Below, one piece after another: positions 28,359-36,875 of a DNA stretch of 64,000 nt (its first letter is position 1; each line of letters opens with the position of its first letter). Origin of the DNA: Bacillota bacterium (GTDB lineage Bacteria > Bacillota_I > Bacilli_A > RFN20 > CAG-826); assembly GCA_023393065.1 (NCBI GenBank), contig JAEWMX010000015.1:275293-339292 (forward strand), given 5' to 3'. The translations under genes and the position numbers were made by a program. The notes beneath the pieces were generated by a model, which was not told where the DNA came from, made no database searches, and saw only the letters and a program-made list of their open reading frames with translations.

Positions 28359-28512
28359 TTGGACTGAAGATAATCTTCATCGTTTAACATGCACACATAG
28401 AGATTGTGAAAAAATATTAAAGTATTACATTTGCATCAGTTATCTTTTTCTTATATGGTAATAATTTGATAGGATATTTATACTAAAAGTGACAAAGAAA
28501 GGATTTTATCAC

Positions 28513-29019
28513 ATGGTACCAAGAAGCAGTTACACTAAAAAGCGCCTCGTCGAGTCTCTTTTAAAACTGATGAAAAAAGGTAAGAAATTCGATGATATTT
28601 CGATTCAAGATATCGTTGAAGAAGGTGGTTTTTCGCGCATGGCTTACTATCGTAATTTCAAAAGTAAAGTCGACATACTACGCTATCATTTCGATATTAT
28701 TACCGAAGATTTCATCAAAGAGACGAACACCGATTTTTATCAAATGCCATTCGAGCAATATCTAGCCTCGATCTTCACCCACCTCTTTAATAACCGCGAC
28801 TTATCGAAAATATTGCTTTCAACCCACATGTTTGATTATGTTAAAGAGCAATTTGACCTAAAGCTGATTAAAACCGCGACATCCGAAGCAGAAAAAACAC
28901 GCTTTGTTTTCTTTGCCGGCGGCCTTTTTAACGTCTACTACCACTGGCTTCTTTCGGGTTCGAAAGAGACGCCGGAAGAGATGGCAAAAACCGTCGCAAA
29001 TTATATCCCTCGCCCGTAA
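28513..29019 (+). CDS. TetR/AcrR-family transcriptional regulator
   Basis: About 168 residues from the ATG at 28513, which has a GAAAGGA ribosome site; a GTG at 28489 overlaps the predicted transcription start and is rejected. The N-terminal helix-turn-helix (FDDISIQDIVEEGGFSRMAYYRNFKSKVDIL) is clear TetR. The C-terminal ligand domain has the DUF/TetR_C-like FFAGGLFNVYYHWLLSG segment common in Firmicutes. It likely regulates itself and the divergent AlkD-like gene. Confidence 0.9.
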   Translation: MVPRSSYTKKRLVESLLKLMKKGKKFDDISIQDIVEEGGFSRMAYYRNFKSKVDILRYHFDIITEDFIKETNTDFYQMPFEQYLASIFTHLFNNRDLSKILLSTHMFDYVKEQFDLKLIKTATSEAEKTRFVFFAGGLFNVYYHWLLSGSKETPEEMAKTVANYIPRP

Positions 29020-29030
29020 CAAAATCAAAG

Positions 29031-29062
29031 AGTTTCTCAACACCATGAGAAACTTTTTTTAT
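29031..29062 (+). terminator. Terminator after the TetR gene
   Basis: AGTTTCTCA/TGAGAAACT hairpin with a 6-nt loop, followed by seven T residues. Confidence 0.9.
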
Positions 29063-30189
29063 TATTTTTTCTTGATAAAAAGGCCTTTAACAAATTTGTT
29101 AAATTGTCGGAGCGGGAGCGCAAAAAAGGGAATGAGCAAGTGGATGATGGCGATGATTATCGCGCCGATTGAATAAGTGAATTGATAGGTGGCAAGCTCG
29201 ATGAGAAAGTCATTGATGCCGAGAAGGAAAAAGGCGCCGATGGCCAAAAGAAGCGAAAGCACAGCGACAATTTCGGCATAGACGAAAGTGATGAGTCTTC
29301 TCGTCTTTGTGTTTTGCGTCGGATTGTCGACAAAGTCAAAAGCCGACAAGACAATCATAAAGGCGATATAGAGAAAAAGCGGGCACGAGACGATTAAGAA
29401 TATTCCCATGAAAGTATCGCCAGTCACAAGGTAATGAGGGGCGATGGCCATAAAGAGGATGCTAAACAGGATGGCAACTGCGGCAATCAGATAAGATACG
29501 CCGTTGATTTTCAAAATCTTAAGCAGGATGGCTTTGTCTTTCATGATCATTGCCATCGGTTTCTCTTCGATTTTCTTGATTGATCCGCTGCTTAAATCGA
29601 TGTGGCAAACATCGCCCTCTTCGACAGGAATCTCTTCTTCAATCTTCTTGATGCTTGATTTAGGCATAACTTCGACAGGTTTGCTATCCAAAATCAAAAT
29701 GACGATATCTGCATACTTTTTGATTTCGCTAAAAATAAGCTTTTCGTGTTCGCTATTAACAACATCGTTTTTGTCGATTGCGATGTAGGCTGGTTTAAAG
29801 GCGCTGACGATTTCCATCATTCGTCTGATTTTGCTTTTTTTCTCGCCTTCGCTCGCCAAAGGCATGTCTCTCAGCGACGATAGTTGCTTTTGAATCTCGT
29901 TAAATGTTTCTTTATCGCTCTTTTCAAAAACAAAACAGGCAGTTAAGACAAAAACCTTGCTCTTGATGTTTAATATAATTAAATGCTCATTATTGTCTTC
30001 TCTCGGAAAGAAACATTTTCCGTCGATGATAAATTGCCCTTCGTCAAGCGATTGATACTGTAACGAGAAAAAGTCGAACAAATACTTCTTGGCGTATTCA
30101 ACTGTGTTCAAACCTTTATCAAAGGCGAAATCAGCCTTCTCGTTCACGCCTTCTTTTGATGAGATAATCGCTGACTTTAATTCAATCAT
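29062..30189 (-). CDS. Membrane protein of unknown function with cytoplasmic N-terminal domain
   Basis: 375 residues. The N-terminal half (about 1-215) is soluble with alternating strands (HLIILNIKSKVFVLTACFVFEK, ADIVILILDSKPVEV) and a short internal repeat, SIKKIEE (twice, about residues 178-210). The C-terminal half has four transmembrane helices (about 228-252, 258-285, 300-325, 335-360). No family recognised; the N-terminal part may be a NERD-like or restriction-endonuclease-like fold, but this is a guess. The ATG lies 8 bases after an extended -10 box with no ribosome site. Confidence 0.7.
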   Translation of the reverse strand: MIELKSAIISSKEGVNEKADFAFDKGLNTVEYAKKYLFDFFSLQYQSLDEGQFIIDGKCFFPREDNNEHLIILNIKSKVFVLTACFVFEKSDKETFNEIQKQLSSLRDMPLASEGEKKSKIRRMMEIVSAFKPAYIAIDKNDVVNSEHEKLIFSEIKKYADIVILILDSKPVEVMPKSSIKKIEEEIPVEEGDVCHIDLSSGSIKKIEEKPMAMIMKDKAILLKILKINGVSYLIAAVAILFSILFMAIAPHYLVTGDTFMGIFLIVSCPLFLYIAFMIVLSAFDFVDNPTQNTKTRRLITFVYAEIVAVLSLLLAIGAFFLLGINDFLIELATYQFTYSIGAIIIAIIHLLIPFFALPLRQFNKFVKGLFIKKK

Positions 30190-30197
30190 ACAAGAGG

Positions 30198-30206
30198 ATT
30201 ATAACA
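30198..30206 (-). promoter_or_regulatory. Extended -10 promoter (TGTTATAAT)
   Basis: On the minus strand TGT-TATAAT, hexamer at 30198-30203. The start codon at 30189 is within the expected +1 to +3 region. Confidence 0.65.
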
Positions 30207-30250
30207 TAAATATATAAGTCTTTAATAACTATTAAATGCTCGGGAACGAA

Positions 30251-30262
30251 CACGATATCGTG
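30251..30262. repeat. 12-bp palindrome CACGATATCGTG
   Basis: Perfect inverted repeat between the tRNA-Ser terminator and the promoter at 30198; possible operator, no known factor. Confidence 0.35.
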
Positions 30263-30289
30263 ACATAAAAATTAGCGTCATCGCGCCAC

Positions 30290-30325
30290 AAAAATAAAAA
30301 ATCCCGTGAAACAGCCACAGGATTT
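30290..30325 (-). terminator. Terminator of tRNA-Ser(GCU)
   Basis: On the minus strand AAATCC/GGATTT arms (30299-30304 with 30320-30325) with an inner GTG/CAC stem, followed by a long T-rich tract. Confidence 0.8.
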
Positions 30326-30335
30326 CTATAGGTAA

Positions 30336-30425
30336 TGGCGGAGTAAGAGGGAGTCGAACCCTCGCACCAGTTGCCCGATCTACTTCCTTAGCAGGGAAGC
30401 CCCTTCACCACTTGGGTATTACTCC
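30336..30425 (-). tRNA. tRNA-Ser (anticodon GCU)
   Basis: 90 nt cloverleaf with acceptor GGAGTAA/TTACTCC, anticodon loop CTGCTAA, a long class II variable arm, T-loop GGTTCGACTCC and encoded CCA. Reads AGC/AGU. Confidence 0.95.
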
Positions 30426-30473
30426 ACGAACGCCATTAAATATAGCATAATGGCGCCTGGTTCTTCAAACAAA

Positions 30474-31907
30474 TTAATAGGCTTTGGCGAAGTAGACGAC
30501 TTTCTCAGCTTTTTTGCCGCAGACAGCGCATTTGTCATCGAAGTGCTCGTGGTCGCCATGAGGCATGCAGCGAGCCGTTGCCGTCGTCAATTCTTTTATC
30601 TTATCTTCGCAAGCGCGCTCGCCACACCACATCATTTTGGCGTATCCGCCAACATCGACGACATTTTTGAGTTCTTCAACTGATTTAACTCTGATGATAT
30701 GGCTGTTGAGAAATTCCTGAGCCTTGCGATACATTTCTTCGTGGGTTTCGACTAGAAGACGATTAACTTCTCGTTCGATTTCTTGATCCTTGACAAAGAA
30801 CTTCTTGCCATCGACGCGACGAGCGATGACGGCTTGTCCTTTTTCGAGGTCGCGAGGACCGATTTCAAGGCGCAGCGGCACGCCTTTCATCTCGTGTTCA
30901 GCATACTTCCAACCCGGTGTCCGGTCGCTATCATCAAGGCTGACGCGAAAGCCGGCTTGTTCAAGACGGGCTTGAAGGCTTTTCGCTTTAGCAATGATTT
31001 CTTCTTTATTTTGTTGAATCGGAATGATAACGATTTGAATGGGGGCGACAAAAGGCGGCAGGACGAGACCGTTGTCATCACCGTGAACCATGATAATCGA
31101 TCCGATTAGGCGCGTCGAAACGCCCCAGCTGGCTTGATGGGGGTTGCGCAGGACGTTATCCTTGCCTTGAAAAGTAATGCCAAAGGCCTTTGCAAATCCG
31201 GTTCCGAAATAGTGTGTCGTCCCGCTTTGCAAAGCCTTGCCATCATGCATCAAAGCTTCGATTGAATATGTTTCTAAGGCGCCGGCAAATCTTTCTTTAT
31301 CGGTCTTAAAACCTTTGACGAAGGGAATGGCTAGTAATTCGCTACCCAAATCATCATAGATATCCAGCACTTCAAGAGCATTATTGCGAGCCTCGTCCTC
31401 GGTGGCAAAAATCGTATGGCCTTCCTGCCATAAAAACTCGCTGCCCCGCAAAAAGGGTCGCGTCGTCTTTTCCCAGCGCACGACGCTGCACCACTGGTTG
31501 TATAGTTTTGGCAAATCGCGATGCGACGAAACGATTTTGGCGTAATGCTCGCAAAACAAGACTTCACTCGTCGGACGAATAATGAGTGGGTCATCGATTT
31601 TGCTCTTGCCACCAATCGTGGCGATTAGAGTCTCGGGAGCAAAGCCTTCAACGTGTTCTTTTTCTTTGTTAAACAACGATTCGGGGATAACTAGAGGCAT
31701 ATAGACGTTTTGCACGCCGATAGCTTTGAATCGTTTATTCAAATAGTTTTGGATCTGTTCCCAGATGGCATAGCCGTAAGGTCGATAGATGATAAAGCCT
31801 TTGACGGATGAATAATCCATCAGTTCGGCCTTGCGACACACATCGGTGTACCACTTGGCGAAATCGACATCGCGACTAGTGATCGCTTCGTTTTTGTTTG
31901 TTTCCAT
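30474..31907 (-). CDS. proS: Prolyl-tRNA synthetase, archaeal/eukaryotic-like short form
   Basis: 477 residues, lacking the bacterial insertion domain. Class II motifs are present (motif 2 around VVRWEKTTRPFLRGSEFLWQEGHT, motif 3 LVLPPFVAPIQ region preceded by WGVSTRLIG). The C-terminal zinc-binding extension (CGERACEDKI...CAVCGKK) is typical of ProS type 3, found in archaea, Mollicutes and some Firmicutes. It charges tRNA-Pro. Ribosome site AAGGAGAATCACAAC. It follows the GGDEF-EAL-like gene by 13 bp and is probably co-transcribed with it. Confidence 0.96.
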   Translation of the reverse strand: METNKNEAITSRDVDFAKWYTDVCRKAELMDYSSVKGFIIYRPYGYAIWEQIQNYLNKRFKAIGVQNVYMPLVIPESLFNKEKEHVEGFAPETLIATIGGKSKIDDPLIIRPTSEVLFCEHYAKIVSSHRDLPKLYNQWCSVVRWEKTTRPFLRGSEFLWQEGHTIFATEDEARNNALEVLDIYDDLGSELLAIPFVKGFKTDKERFAGALETYSIEALMHDGKALQSGTTHYFGTGFAKAFGITFQGKDNVLRNPHQASWGVSTRLIGSIIMVHGDDNGLVLPPFVAPIQIVIIPIQQNKEEIIAKAKSLQARLEQAGFRVSLDDSDRTPGWKYAEHEMKGVPLRLEIGPRDLEKGQAVIARRVDGKKFFVKDQEIEREVNRLLVETHEEMYRKAQEFLNSHIIRVKSVEELKNVVDVGGYAKMMWCGERACEDKIKELTTATARCMPHGDHEHFDDKCAVCGKKAEKVVYFAKAY

Positions 31908-31920
31908 GTTGTGATTCTCC

Positions 31921-33648
31921 TTATGAAGCCATGGCTTTAATCTTATTGAGGTTTTTTTGCGAGATGGGCAGAATCATCTCGTCGCTCGCCGAGATGGTAT
32001 CGCTTGCGATGAAATGAATTCCGGATTTAATGACGAGCTCGACCGCGTTCCAGTTTTGCAAATCGGTAGCAATTATCGGTTTGTTGTATTTAAGTAGTTT
32101 CTCTACTAATGAGCGCATTTGCAAACGCCTGCGACTATTGGTGTTGATATCATGAGTCATTTTTTCATCTAAGATGAAGAAGTCAAACATATCATAAACG
32201 CTCGAATTGAGAAGGAGGTCCTTGTCAGCGAGTTTTAAAGCGATTTCATAGCCTTTGACTTTATACGTTCTAAGCTCGCTAATCATGATTTCCTCATCGT
32301 CGATTTGATTATCGATATCGTGCTCTGAAAAAACGAGGACGATGTGCGTTTCTTTGATGCGATTTATGTGGCCAAATGTTTTGAGGATGTACGGCTTTTC
32401 CTGCCAGAGGACATCAAAGAATAAACGCTGATAGTCTCCGCTTTTTTCATTGATGAAACGCGAGATGACATTGCGAGAAATAGTGCCGAACAATTCTTTG
32501 TCATCCTCGGTGCGAGTGGCATACTCTTTTAACTCGTTAATCGAATCAAAAAAAGTATCGAAGGGTTCAACAAATGATTGATAGCCCAAGATTTTCATCT
32601 TCTCGGCATCGAGAATTGGGCGATATAAGAATTTAAGTTTTTTATTGCGGATGATATTTTCGACTTCGGTACGATTTGATTGTTCGATCGTATCATCGCC
32701 GCGCATGCCCTGCTCATACCAAGTAATTAACTCGTTATCTTCTTGTCCGTAAGAAGCGACCACCATCGCTTGGCGGAGCATCTTTTCGGCATCGTTTGGA
32801 AAGTATTTGTGCTCGACGATACCCACTGAAATTCCGATTTGCTCAATCAGGCTATTTAAGCTTAAAAAGCGATTGATGTCATTGACGACCGAATGGACAA
32901 AAAGCATGATGCTTGAATGCGACGATAAACGCGTATCAAAGACGACGATCTCGTGCTGTGAAGGCTCGAGGTAGTAGCGATTCTGAGTAAAGTGGTTAGA
33001 GATGGCCTCTTTAATGTGAGTAAAAATCAAGCGGTCAAAGGATCCCGACTTATTTTGCGTCGCTGATCTCTTGTAGTAAAAATTGAAATCGACGACCACT
33101 CCTCGAAACGGAGAATTATCGAGTAATACTTTGGCGATTTCTTCCATCGAACTCGCAGTGACGACTTTGCCTTCGCTCACTTTTGGGGGCAAATACCGTA
33201 GCAGATAGCTTTCGAGGTGAATGAGTTCTTTTTCGCGATCGACTTCCTGAACTTGAAGCATCGAGAGATAGTGCTTTTTGTTTTTGCTTGTGAACACATC
33301 TATCTCGAAATAATCAGTGGCATTTTTGTTGCCTTCGATTAGCGAAGCAATCCATTCTATTAGCTTTTCGCGCTCAAAATTTGGAAATTGATTGTAAAAA
33401 TCAGTGACGGAAATAGTCCTTTGTTCGCGAATGTTAGAACGGTTAAAAAAGCGAACCGTATTGTTCTTTATATCTAAAATATAAACTCTGACCGTATTGG
33501 CCTGTTCTTTTATTTCCTTGCGATATTTCTTGTCGCCATGATGGCTGATGATAAAGCTCAAGAAGATGATTAAAATGACGAAGATGAGAATCGCCATGAC
33601 GATAAAAAGGATGAGATTGGGGGTATTTTCAATATCAAAATTAGGCAC
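31921..33648 (-). CDS. Membrane-anchored degenerate GGDEF-EAL-type protein
   Basis: 575 residues. One N-terminal transmembrane helix (about 12-36), then a PAS-like segment (about 45-145). A GGDEF-like domain (about 150-335) keeps the late IGISVGIVEHKYFPNDAEKMLRQA block but has no GGDEF motif. An EAL-like domain (about 340-575) begins FLYRPILDAEKMKILGYQSFVEP, where E-A-L is replaced by Q-S-F, and the other acidic metal ligands are not evident. It is therefore probably catalytically dead and acts as a binding or scaffold protein. GTG start, with GAGGT about 9 bases upstream. Confidence 0.75.
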   Translation of the reverse strand: MPNFDIENTPNLILFIVMAILIFVILIIFLSFIISHHGDKKYRKEIKEQANTVRVYILDIKNNTVRFFNRSNIREQRTISVTDFYNQFPNFEREKLIEWIASLIEGNKNATDYFEIDVFTSKNKKHYLSMLQVQEVDREKELIHLESYLLRYLPPKVSEGKVVTASSMEEIAKVLLDNSPFRGVVVDFNFYYKRSATQNKSGSFDRLIFTHIKEAISNHFTQNRYYLEPSQHEIVVFDTRLSSHSSIMLFVHSVVNDINRFLSLNSLIEQIGISVGIVEHKYFPNDAEKMLRQAMVVASYGQEDNELITWYEQGMRGDDTIEQSNRTEVENIIRNKKLKFLYRPILDAEKMKILGYQSFVEPFDTFFDSINELKEYATRTEDDKELFGTISRNVISRFINEKSGDYQRLFFDVLWQEKPYILKTFGHINRIKETHIVLVFSEHDIDNQIDDEEIMISELRTYKVKGYEIALKLADKDLLLNSSVYDMFDFFILDEKMTHDINTNSRRRLQMRSLVEKLLKYNKPIIATDLQNWNAVELVIKSGIHFIASDTISASDEMILPISQKNLNKIKAMAS

Positions 33649-33795
33649 TTGATGAAACCTCGCATATCATTATACACGAATAAGAGCGCGATACAATGCG
33701 AGTTACACAAAATACCCAACGCCAATCATAGATTGAAACCGGCTATTATTGCTAACTAAAAAGTCGCATTCCGATATGGCGGCGACTCTTAAACA

Positions 33796-33804
33796 TGCTA
33801 TAAT
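33796..33804 (+). promoter_or_regulatory. Extended -10 promoter of tRNA-Ser(CGA)
   Basis: TGC-TATAAT with hexamer at 33799-33804, 11 bases before the mature tRNA 5' end. Confidence 0.7.
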
Positions 33805-33815
33805 TATTAAACGTT

Positions 33816-33906
33816 GGAGGAATACCCAAGCGGCTGAAGGGGTCGGTTTCGAAAACCGATAGAAGATGCAAGTCTTGCAAGGGTTCAAATCCCTTTTCCT
33901 CCGCCA
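33816..33906 (+). tRNA. tRNA-Ser (anticodon CGA)
   Basis: 91 nt, acceptor GGAGGAA/TTCCTCC, anticodon loop TTCGAAA, long variable arm, T-loop GGTTCAAATCC, encoded CCA. Reads UCG. Confidence 0.95.
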
Positions 33907-33917
33907 TTAGACATCAC

Positions 33918-33940
33918 GACGGCATTGGCCGTCTTTTTTA
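33918..33940 (+). terminator. Terminator of tRNA-Ser(CGA)
   Basis: GACGGC-ATTG-GCCGTC hairpin followed by six T residues; the end overlaps the convergent YitT gene stop. Confidence 0.85.
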
Positions 33941-34960
33941 TTTGACGGGACGAATGTAGAAACGTCCGTAGACTTGCTGTAAATTGCTGACGTTGATAAA
34001 GCTTTCAGGATCGATTTGGCGAATGAGATTTACAACTTTTTTAGTCTCGTAACTCGAGACGACCATATTGATGATAAAACGCGGTTCGCCCGAGAAGGCG
34101 CCGGTCCCTTTGATAATCGTCGCTCCGTGCGGGACGTTTGCGAGCAATAAGGTGTGTAAATTTTCTTTTTTGGTAACGATTTGAATCTGGACTTTTTTGT
34201 TGCGCACATTGATAAAATCAATGACCAGCATCGAGGTAAAAAGATATACGATCGAAAACAATACTCCGGAAGCGGCCATGATCCAAGCATCATTATCGGA
34301 GCTGACAAGGCTTGGCGAAACAGCCATTAAAAGAGCGTAAACCAGGATGATAAAAGTATTGATTATCATCGTGTATTTGCCAGTCGGAGTCGATCTTTTA
34401 AGCGAGACGTAATAGGCGATGACATCGGCCCCGCCTGCCGATAGCTCATACTTGAAGGCAATCGCGCTGCTCAAACCCGTACAAATACCGGCAAATAAGG
34501 CGCGGCTCAACATGCCGCCGTGCAAGTCGACAAAGGCTCCCAAGTCATTGAGAAATGGGATGAGGCGAAAGGTGCTGGCAAAGAGCGAGACGAGAGCGAC
34601 GTTAATCATCGTGAAAACTGCAAAGCGAACGCCAATTTTGCGAAAGGCCAAGATGATAATCGGAATATTAATTGCGATGTAAAAGACGGAGTAGATGATG
34701 TCGCGATATGGCTCGATCGAATCGCCGAGGAGCAGCTGCGAAGCAAGGCTGATTGTCTGTGAGATGCCCGAGACCCCTCCCGACACAAAAGATAGCTCAG
34801 CGGACGCGGGTGTCAAAAAACTGACTAAGCCAACCGCAAAAACGGCCGCAGACAAGGCGCACATGAATAGAGCGACCGCGTATTCAACCGTGTATTTTAG
34901 CCAGATGTGGTCAAGTAAGAAGGAGCGAAAGCGGCTCGCTAAAGTGTGTTTTTTTGCCAT
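33938..34960 (-). CDS. YitT-family membrane protein (DUF161/DUF2179)
   Basis: 340 residues from the ATG at 34960, with AAAGGATC about 11 bases upstream. Five or six transmembrane helices (about 20-215) carry the family pattern GLVSFLTPA...GGVSGISQTI and SALFAGICTGLSSAIAFKYELSAGGADVIAYY. A soluble ferredoxin-like DUF2179 domain (about 255-335; ANVPHGATIIKGTGAF) ends the protein. Function is not established in the family. An ATG at 35011 would add 17 residues but has no ribosome site. Confidence 0.92.
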   Translation of the reverse strand: MAKKHTLASRFRSFLLDHIWLKYTVEYAVALFMCALSAAVFAVGLVSFLTPASAELSFVSGGVSGISQTISLASQLLLGDSIEPYRDIIYSVFYIAINIPIIILAFRKIGVRFAVFTMINVALVSLFASTFRLIPFLNDLGAFVDLHGGMLSRALFAGICTGLSSAIAFKYELSAGGADVIAYYVSLKRSTPTGKYTMIINTFIILVYALLMAVSPSLVSSDNDAWIMAASGVLFSIVYLFTSMLVIDFINVRNKKVQIQIVTKKENLHTLLLANVPHGATIIKGTGAFSGEPRFIINMVVSSYETKKVVNLIRQIDPESFINVSNLQQVYGRFYIRPVK

Positions 34961-35054
34961 GGCAAGTGTGATCCTTTGATTATTGTAGCAAAAGCCTCTA
35001 AAGATATACATTTATTTTAAGTAAATGAACCATTTTGCTTTTCAAAAAAGTAAG

Positions 35055-35083
35055 TTGATTCTATATTTATATAGTGTTATGAT
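35055..35083 (+). promoter_or_regulatory. Promoter of the thioredoxin-like membrane protein
   Basis: TTGATT (35055-35060), 17-bp spacer, TATGAT (35078-35083), about 30 nt before the GGAGG ribosome site. Confidence 0.75.
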
Positions 35084-35120
35084 TATCGTGCTATATGTTC
35101 GGATATAGGAGGAGTTGTCA

Positions 35121-35876
35121 ATGAATATACTAAAGGCCATCGGTGCATTCTTCGTCCGCATCGGTCGTTGGATTAAAGATACGGCGTGGGTTCAGCCCCT
35201 ACTTATAGTAGGCGCAATTTTTGCCGTCATCTTTTCCATTCCGTCAATCACGAGCTGGATCGAAGGTCTAGCCGAAGACGCAAGATCAAGCGAAAAGTAC
35301 TATCAAAAGTTTCAGCGCTCCCTCGCTGGCGGCGAGACGAGCGAAGCCGATAAACTCATCGCCGACATTCAAGACGGCGATGCCAAAAGCAGCATTGGCG
35401 AAAAGTTCTTCTTGGTTTTTGTCTCCGAAGATTGCTCAGCCTGTAAAGAGAGCAAGGAAGCCTTTGAAGAGTTAGAAAAAAGATGGAAGGGCACGCTTGC
35501 CCCTAATAGTGATGACTTGGCGTTTAAACTGGTTTCGATTTTTACCGACGAGGAGACAGATGAAGCTACTTCGCACGAAACGGCATTCGTCCAATTTCTC
35601 AATCGCAATGGCGACTTCTTTACCGAAGCGGCCCTTGTTGGCAAAGATTCCTATTATCATTTAAACGGTCATAGTTCCGAAAGCGACCTCGACACTCTCG
35701 AAGCCGCCGATCCGGAAAACTTTTTGACTCCGACGATTCTCCTCGTTGACTTCTCTGAAGATTACGGCGGCGTCAGCGAAGTGATGTTCGGCGTCACGGG
35801 TGACACCAAATTGCAAAAAGCTGAATTGCTTCGCGATTGCTGGGACCACGCCAATAAGTTCGAAGGAAAAGAATAG
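35121..35876 (+). CDS. Membrane-tethered thioredoxin-like protein
   Basis: 251 residues from the ATG at 35121 with a strong AGGAGGAGTTGTCA ribosome site. One transmembrane helix (about 25-45) precedes a short helix and a thioredoxin-like domain (about 90-245). FFLVFVSEDCSACKES has the CxxC redox motif at the start of a helix as in thioredoxins, and FLTPTILLVDF supplies the cis-Pro region. There is an insert of about 40 acidic residues between strands. It is probably an extracytoplasmic thiol-disulfide protein; no partner such as DsbB or CcdA is adjacent. Confidence 0.78.
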   Translation: MNILKAIGAFFVRIGRWIKDTAWVQPLLIVGAIFAVIFSIPSITSWIEGLAEDARSSEKYYQKFQRSLAGGETSEADKLIADIQDGDAKSSIGEKFFLVFVSEDCSACKESKEAFEELEKRWKGTLAPNSDDLAFKLVSIFTDEETDEATSHETAFVQFLNRNGDFFTEAALVGKDSYYHLNGHSSESDLDTLEAADPENFLTPTILLVDFSEDYGGVSEVMFGVTGDTKLQKAELLRDCWDHANKFEGKE

Positions 35877-35892
35877 TAGATGATTTAAATTC

Positions 35893-35916
35893 AAACCGCC
35901 AATTGGCGGTTTTTAT
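35893..35916. terminator. Bidirectional terminator
   Basis: AAACCGCC/GGCGGTTT hairpin (35893-35912) with A- and T-rich flanks serves the convergent genes ending at 35876 and 35913. Confidence 0.9.
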
Positions 35917-36458
35917 TTGCTCAGTATCAGCAGATGAGTCTTGCCATAGCGGTAATGCCGGCTCTCAAAGCCTTGATATATCGATGGCGATATCTCATCT
36001 TTGCTTTCTATGGCAATTCTGGCGCCCGCTCCTACACTTGACGAGATGAGAAGAAGATGAATGACGGCCTCATAATAGCCCGAAGCGTAAGGCGGGTCGA
36101 CAAAAACGATATCGATAGTAATCTTATTTCTTTCAAGATAATCGAGCATCTCATTGAAGTCGCAATGATGAATCTCGACATGAGTATCTTCTTTTAGCGC
36201 TTCAACATTGCGATAGATAACTTTAATCGGCTCTGGGTGAAAGTCAGAAAAGTAGACTTTGTCTGCGCCGCGCGATAATGCTTCAAGACCGAGAGCGCCG
36301 CTGCCGGCGAACAAGTCGAGTGCGACGGCGTTTATCACTTTTCTGCCCAAAATCGAAAACAGTGCTTCGCGAACCATGTTTTTGGTTGGCAAAACGATTT
36401 CGCTCGGTGGCGTTTCAATAATTCGCGAACGATGCTTGCCGCCGATGATGCGAATCAT
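35913..36458 (-). CDS. rsmD: 16S rRNA (guanine-966 N2) methyltransferase
   Basis: 181 residues. It has MIRIIGGKHRSRII at the N-terminus, the SAM-binding LDLFAGSGALGLEALSRGA loop and the catalytic VDPPY motif (about 118-122) of RsmD. It methylates 16S rRNA in the small subunit. The ATG directly follows the stop of the YlbF gene, with GAGGGTAAATAA as ribosome site. Confidence 0.95.
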   Translation of the reverse strand: MIRIIGGKHRSRIIETPPSEIVLPTKNMVREALFSILGRKVINAVALDLFAGSGALGLEALSRGADKVYFSDFHPEPIKVIYRNVEALKEDTHVEIHHCDFNEMLDYLERNKITIDIVFVDPPYASGYYEAVIHLLLISSSVGAGARIAIESKDEISPSIYQGFESRHYRYGKTHLLILSK

Positions 36459-36818
36459 TTATTTACCCTCGCAAACATGCTCATGAAAGGGTGCAAAAAG
36501 CCGTTCGTTGATTTCTTCGTATAAGATGCGAACTTCGCGGTAAGCAAGTAAATATGCGCGAACGAGCGGATGCTTTTCAAGGTCGCTCTTGGCGGCAAAT
36601 AGTTTCTTCTGCGCCACCTTTACTTCATTTGACGAACTATCGTAATGGCGCAGGGCATCATTATATGATGATTCCGCAAGATCCTTGAGATATGCGAGTT
36701 TCATCACTTCTTCATTAGCTTCCATGGCCGCTTCGGCGTTCAGCAAAGCCAATACGCGTTCATCATCAGCCAAGGCTTCTTTGAAATTCTTGATTTTTTC
36801 TAGCATCGCGGCATTCAT
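36459..36818 (-). CDS. YlbF/YmcA-family protein
   Basis: About 119 residues, helical. The C-terminal block KHPLVRAYLLAYREVRILYEEINERLF matches the YlbF/YmcA (RicF/RicA) family, which in Bacillus assists RNase Y-dependent RNA processing. The start at 36818 lies 7 bases after an extended -10 box (TGCTATTAT, 36826-36831); an ATG at 36827 overlaps that box and is unlikely. It is co-transcribed with rsmD and divergent from def. Confidence 0.82.
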   Translation of the reverse strand: MNAAMLEKIKNFKEALADDERVLALLNAEAAMEANEEVMKLAYLKDLAESSYNDALRHYDSSSNEVKVAQKKLFAAKSDLEKHPLVRAYLLAYREVRILYEEINERLFAPFHEHVCEGK

Positions 36819-36875
36819 ATGTATCATAATAGCAAATCACAAGTAATCATGATACAATCTTTAAAAGTAAAGATT

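Noticed and set aside
33703..33888. 61-codon minus-strand frame
   Set aside because: It overlaps tRNA-Ser(CGA) and its promoter.
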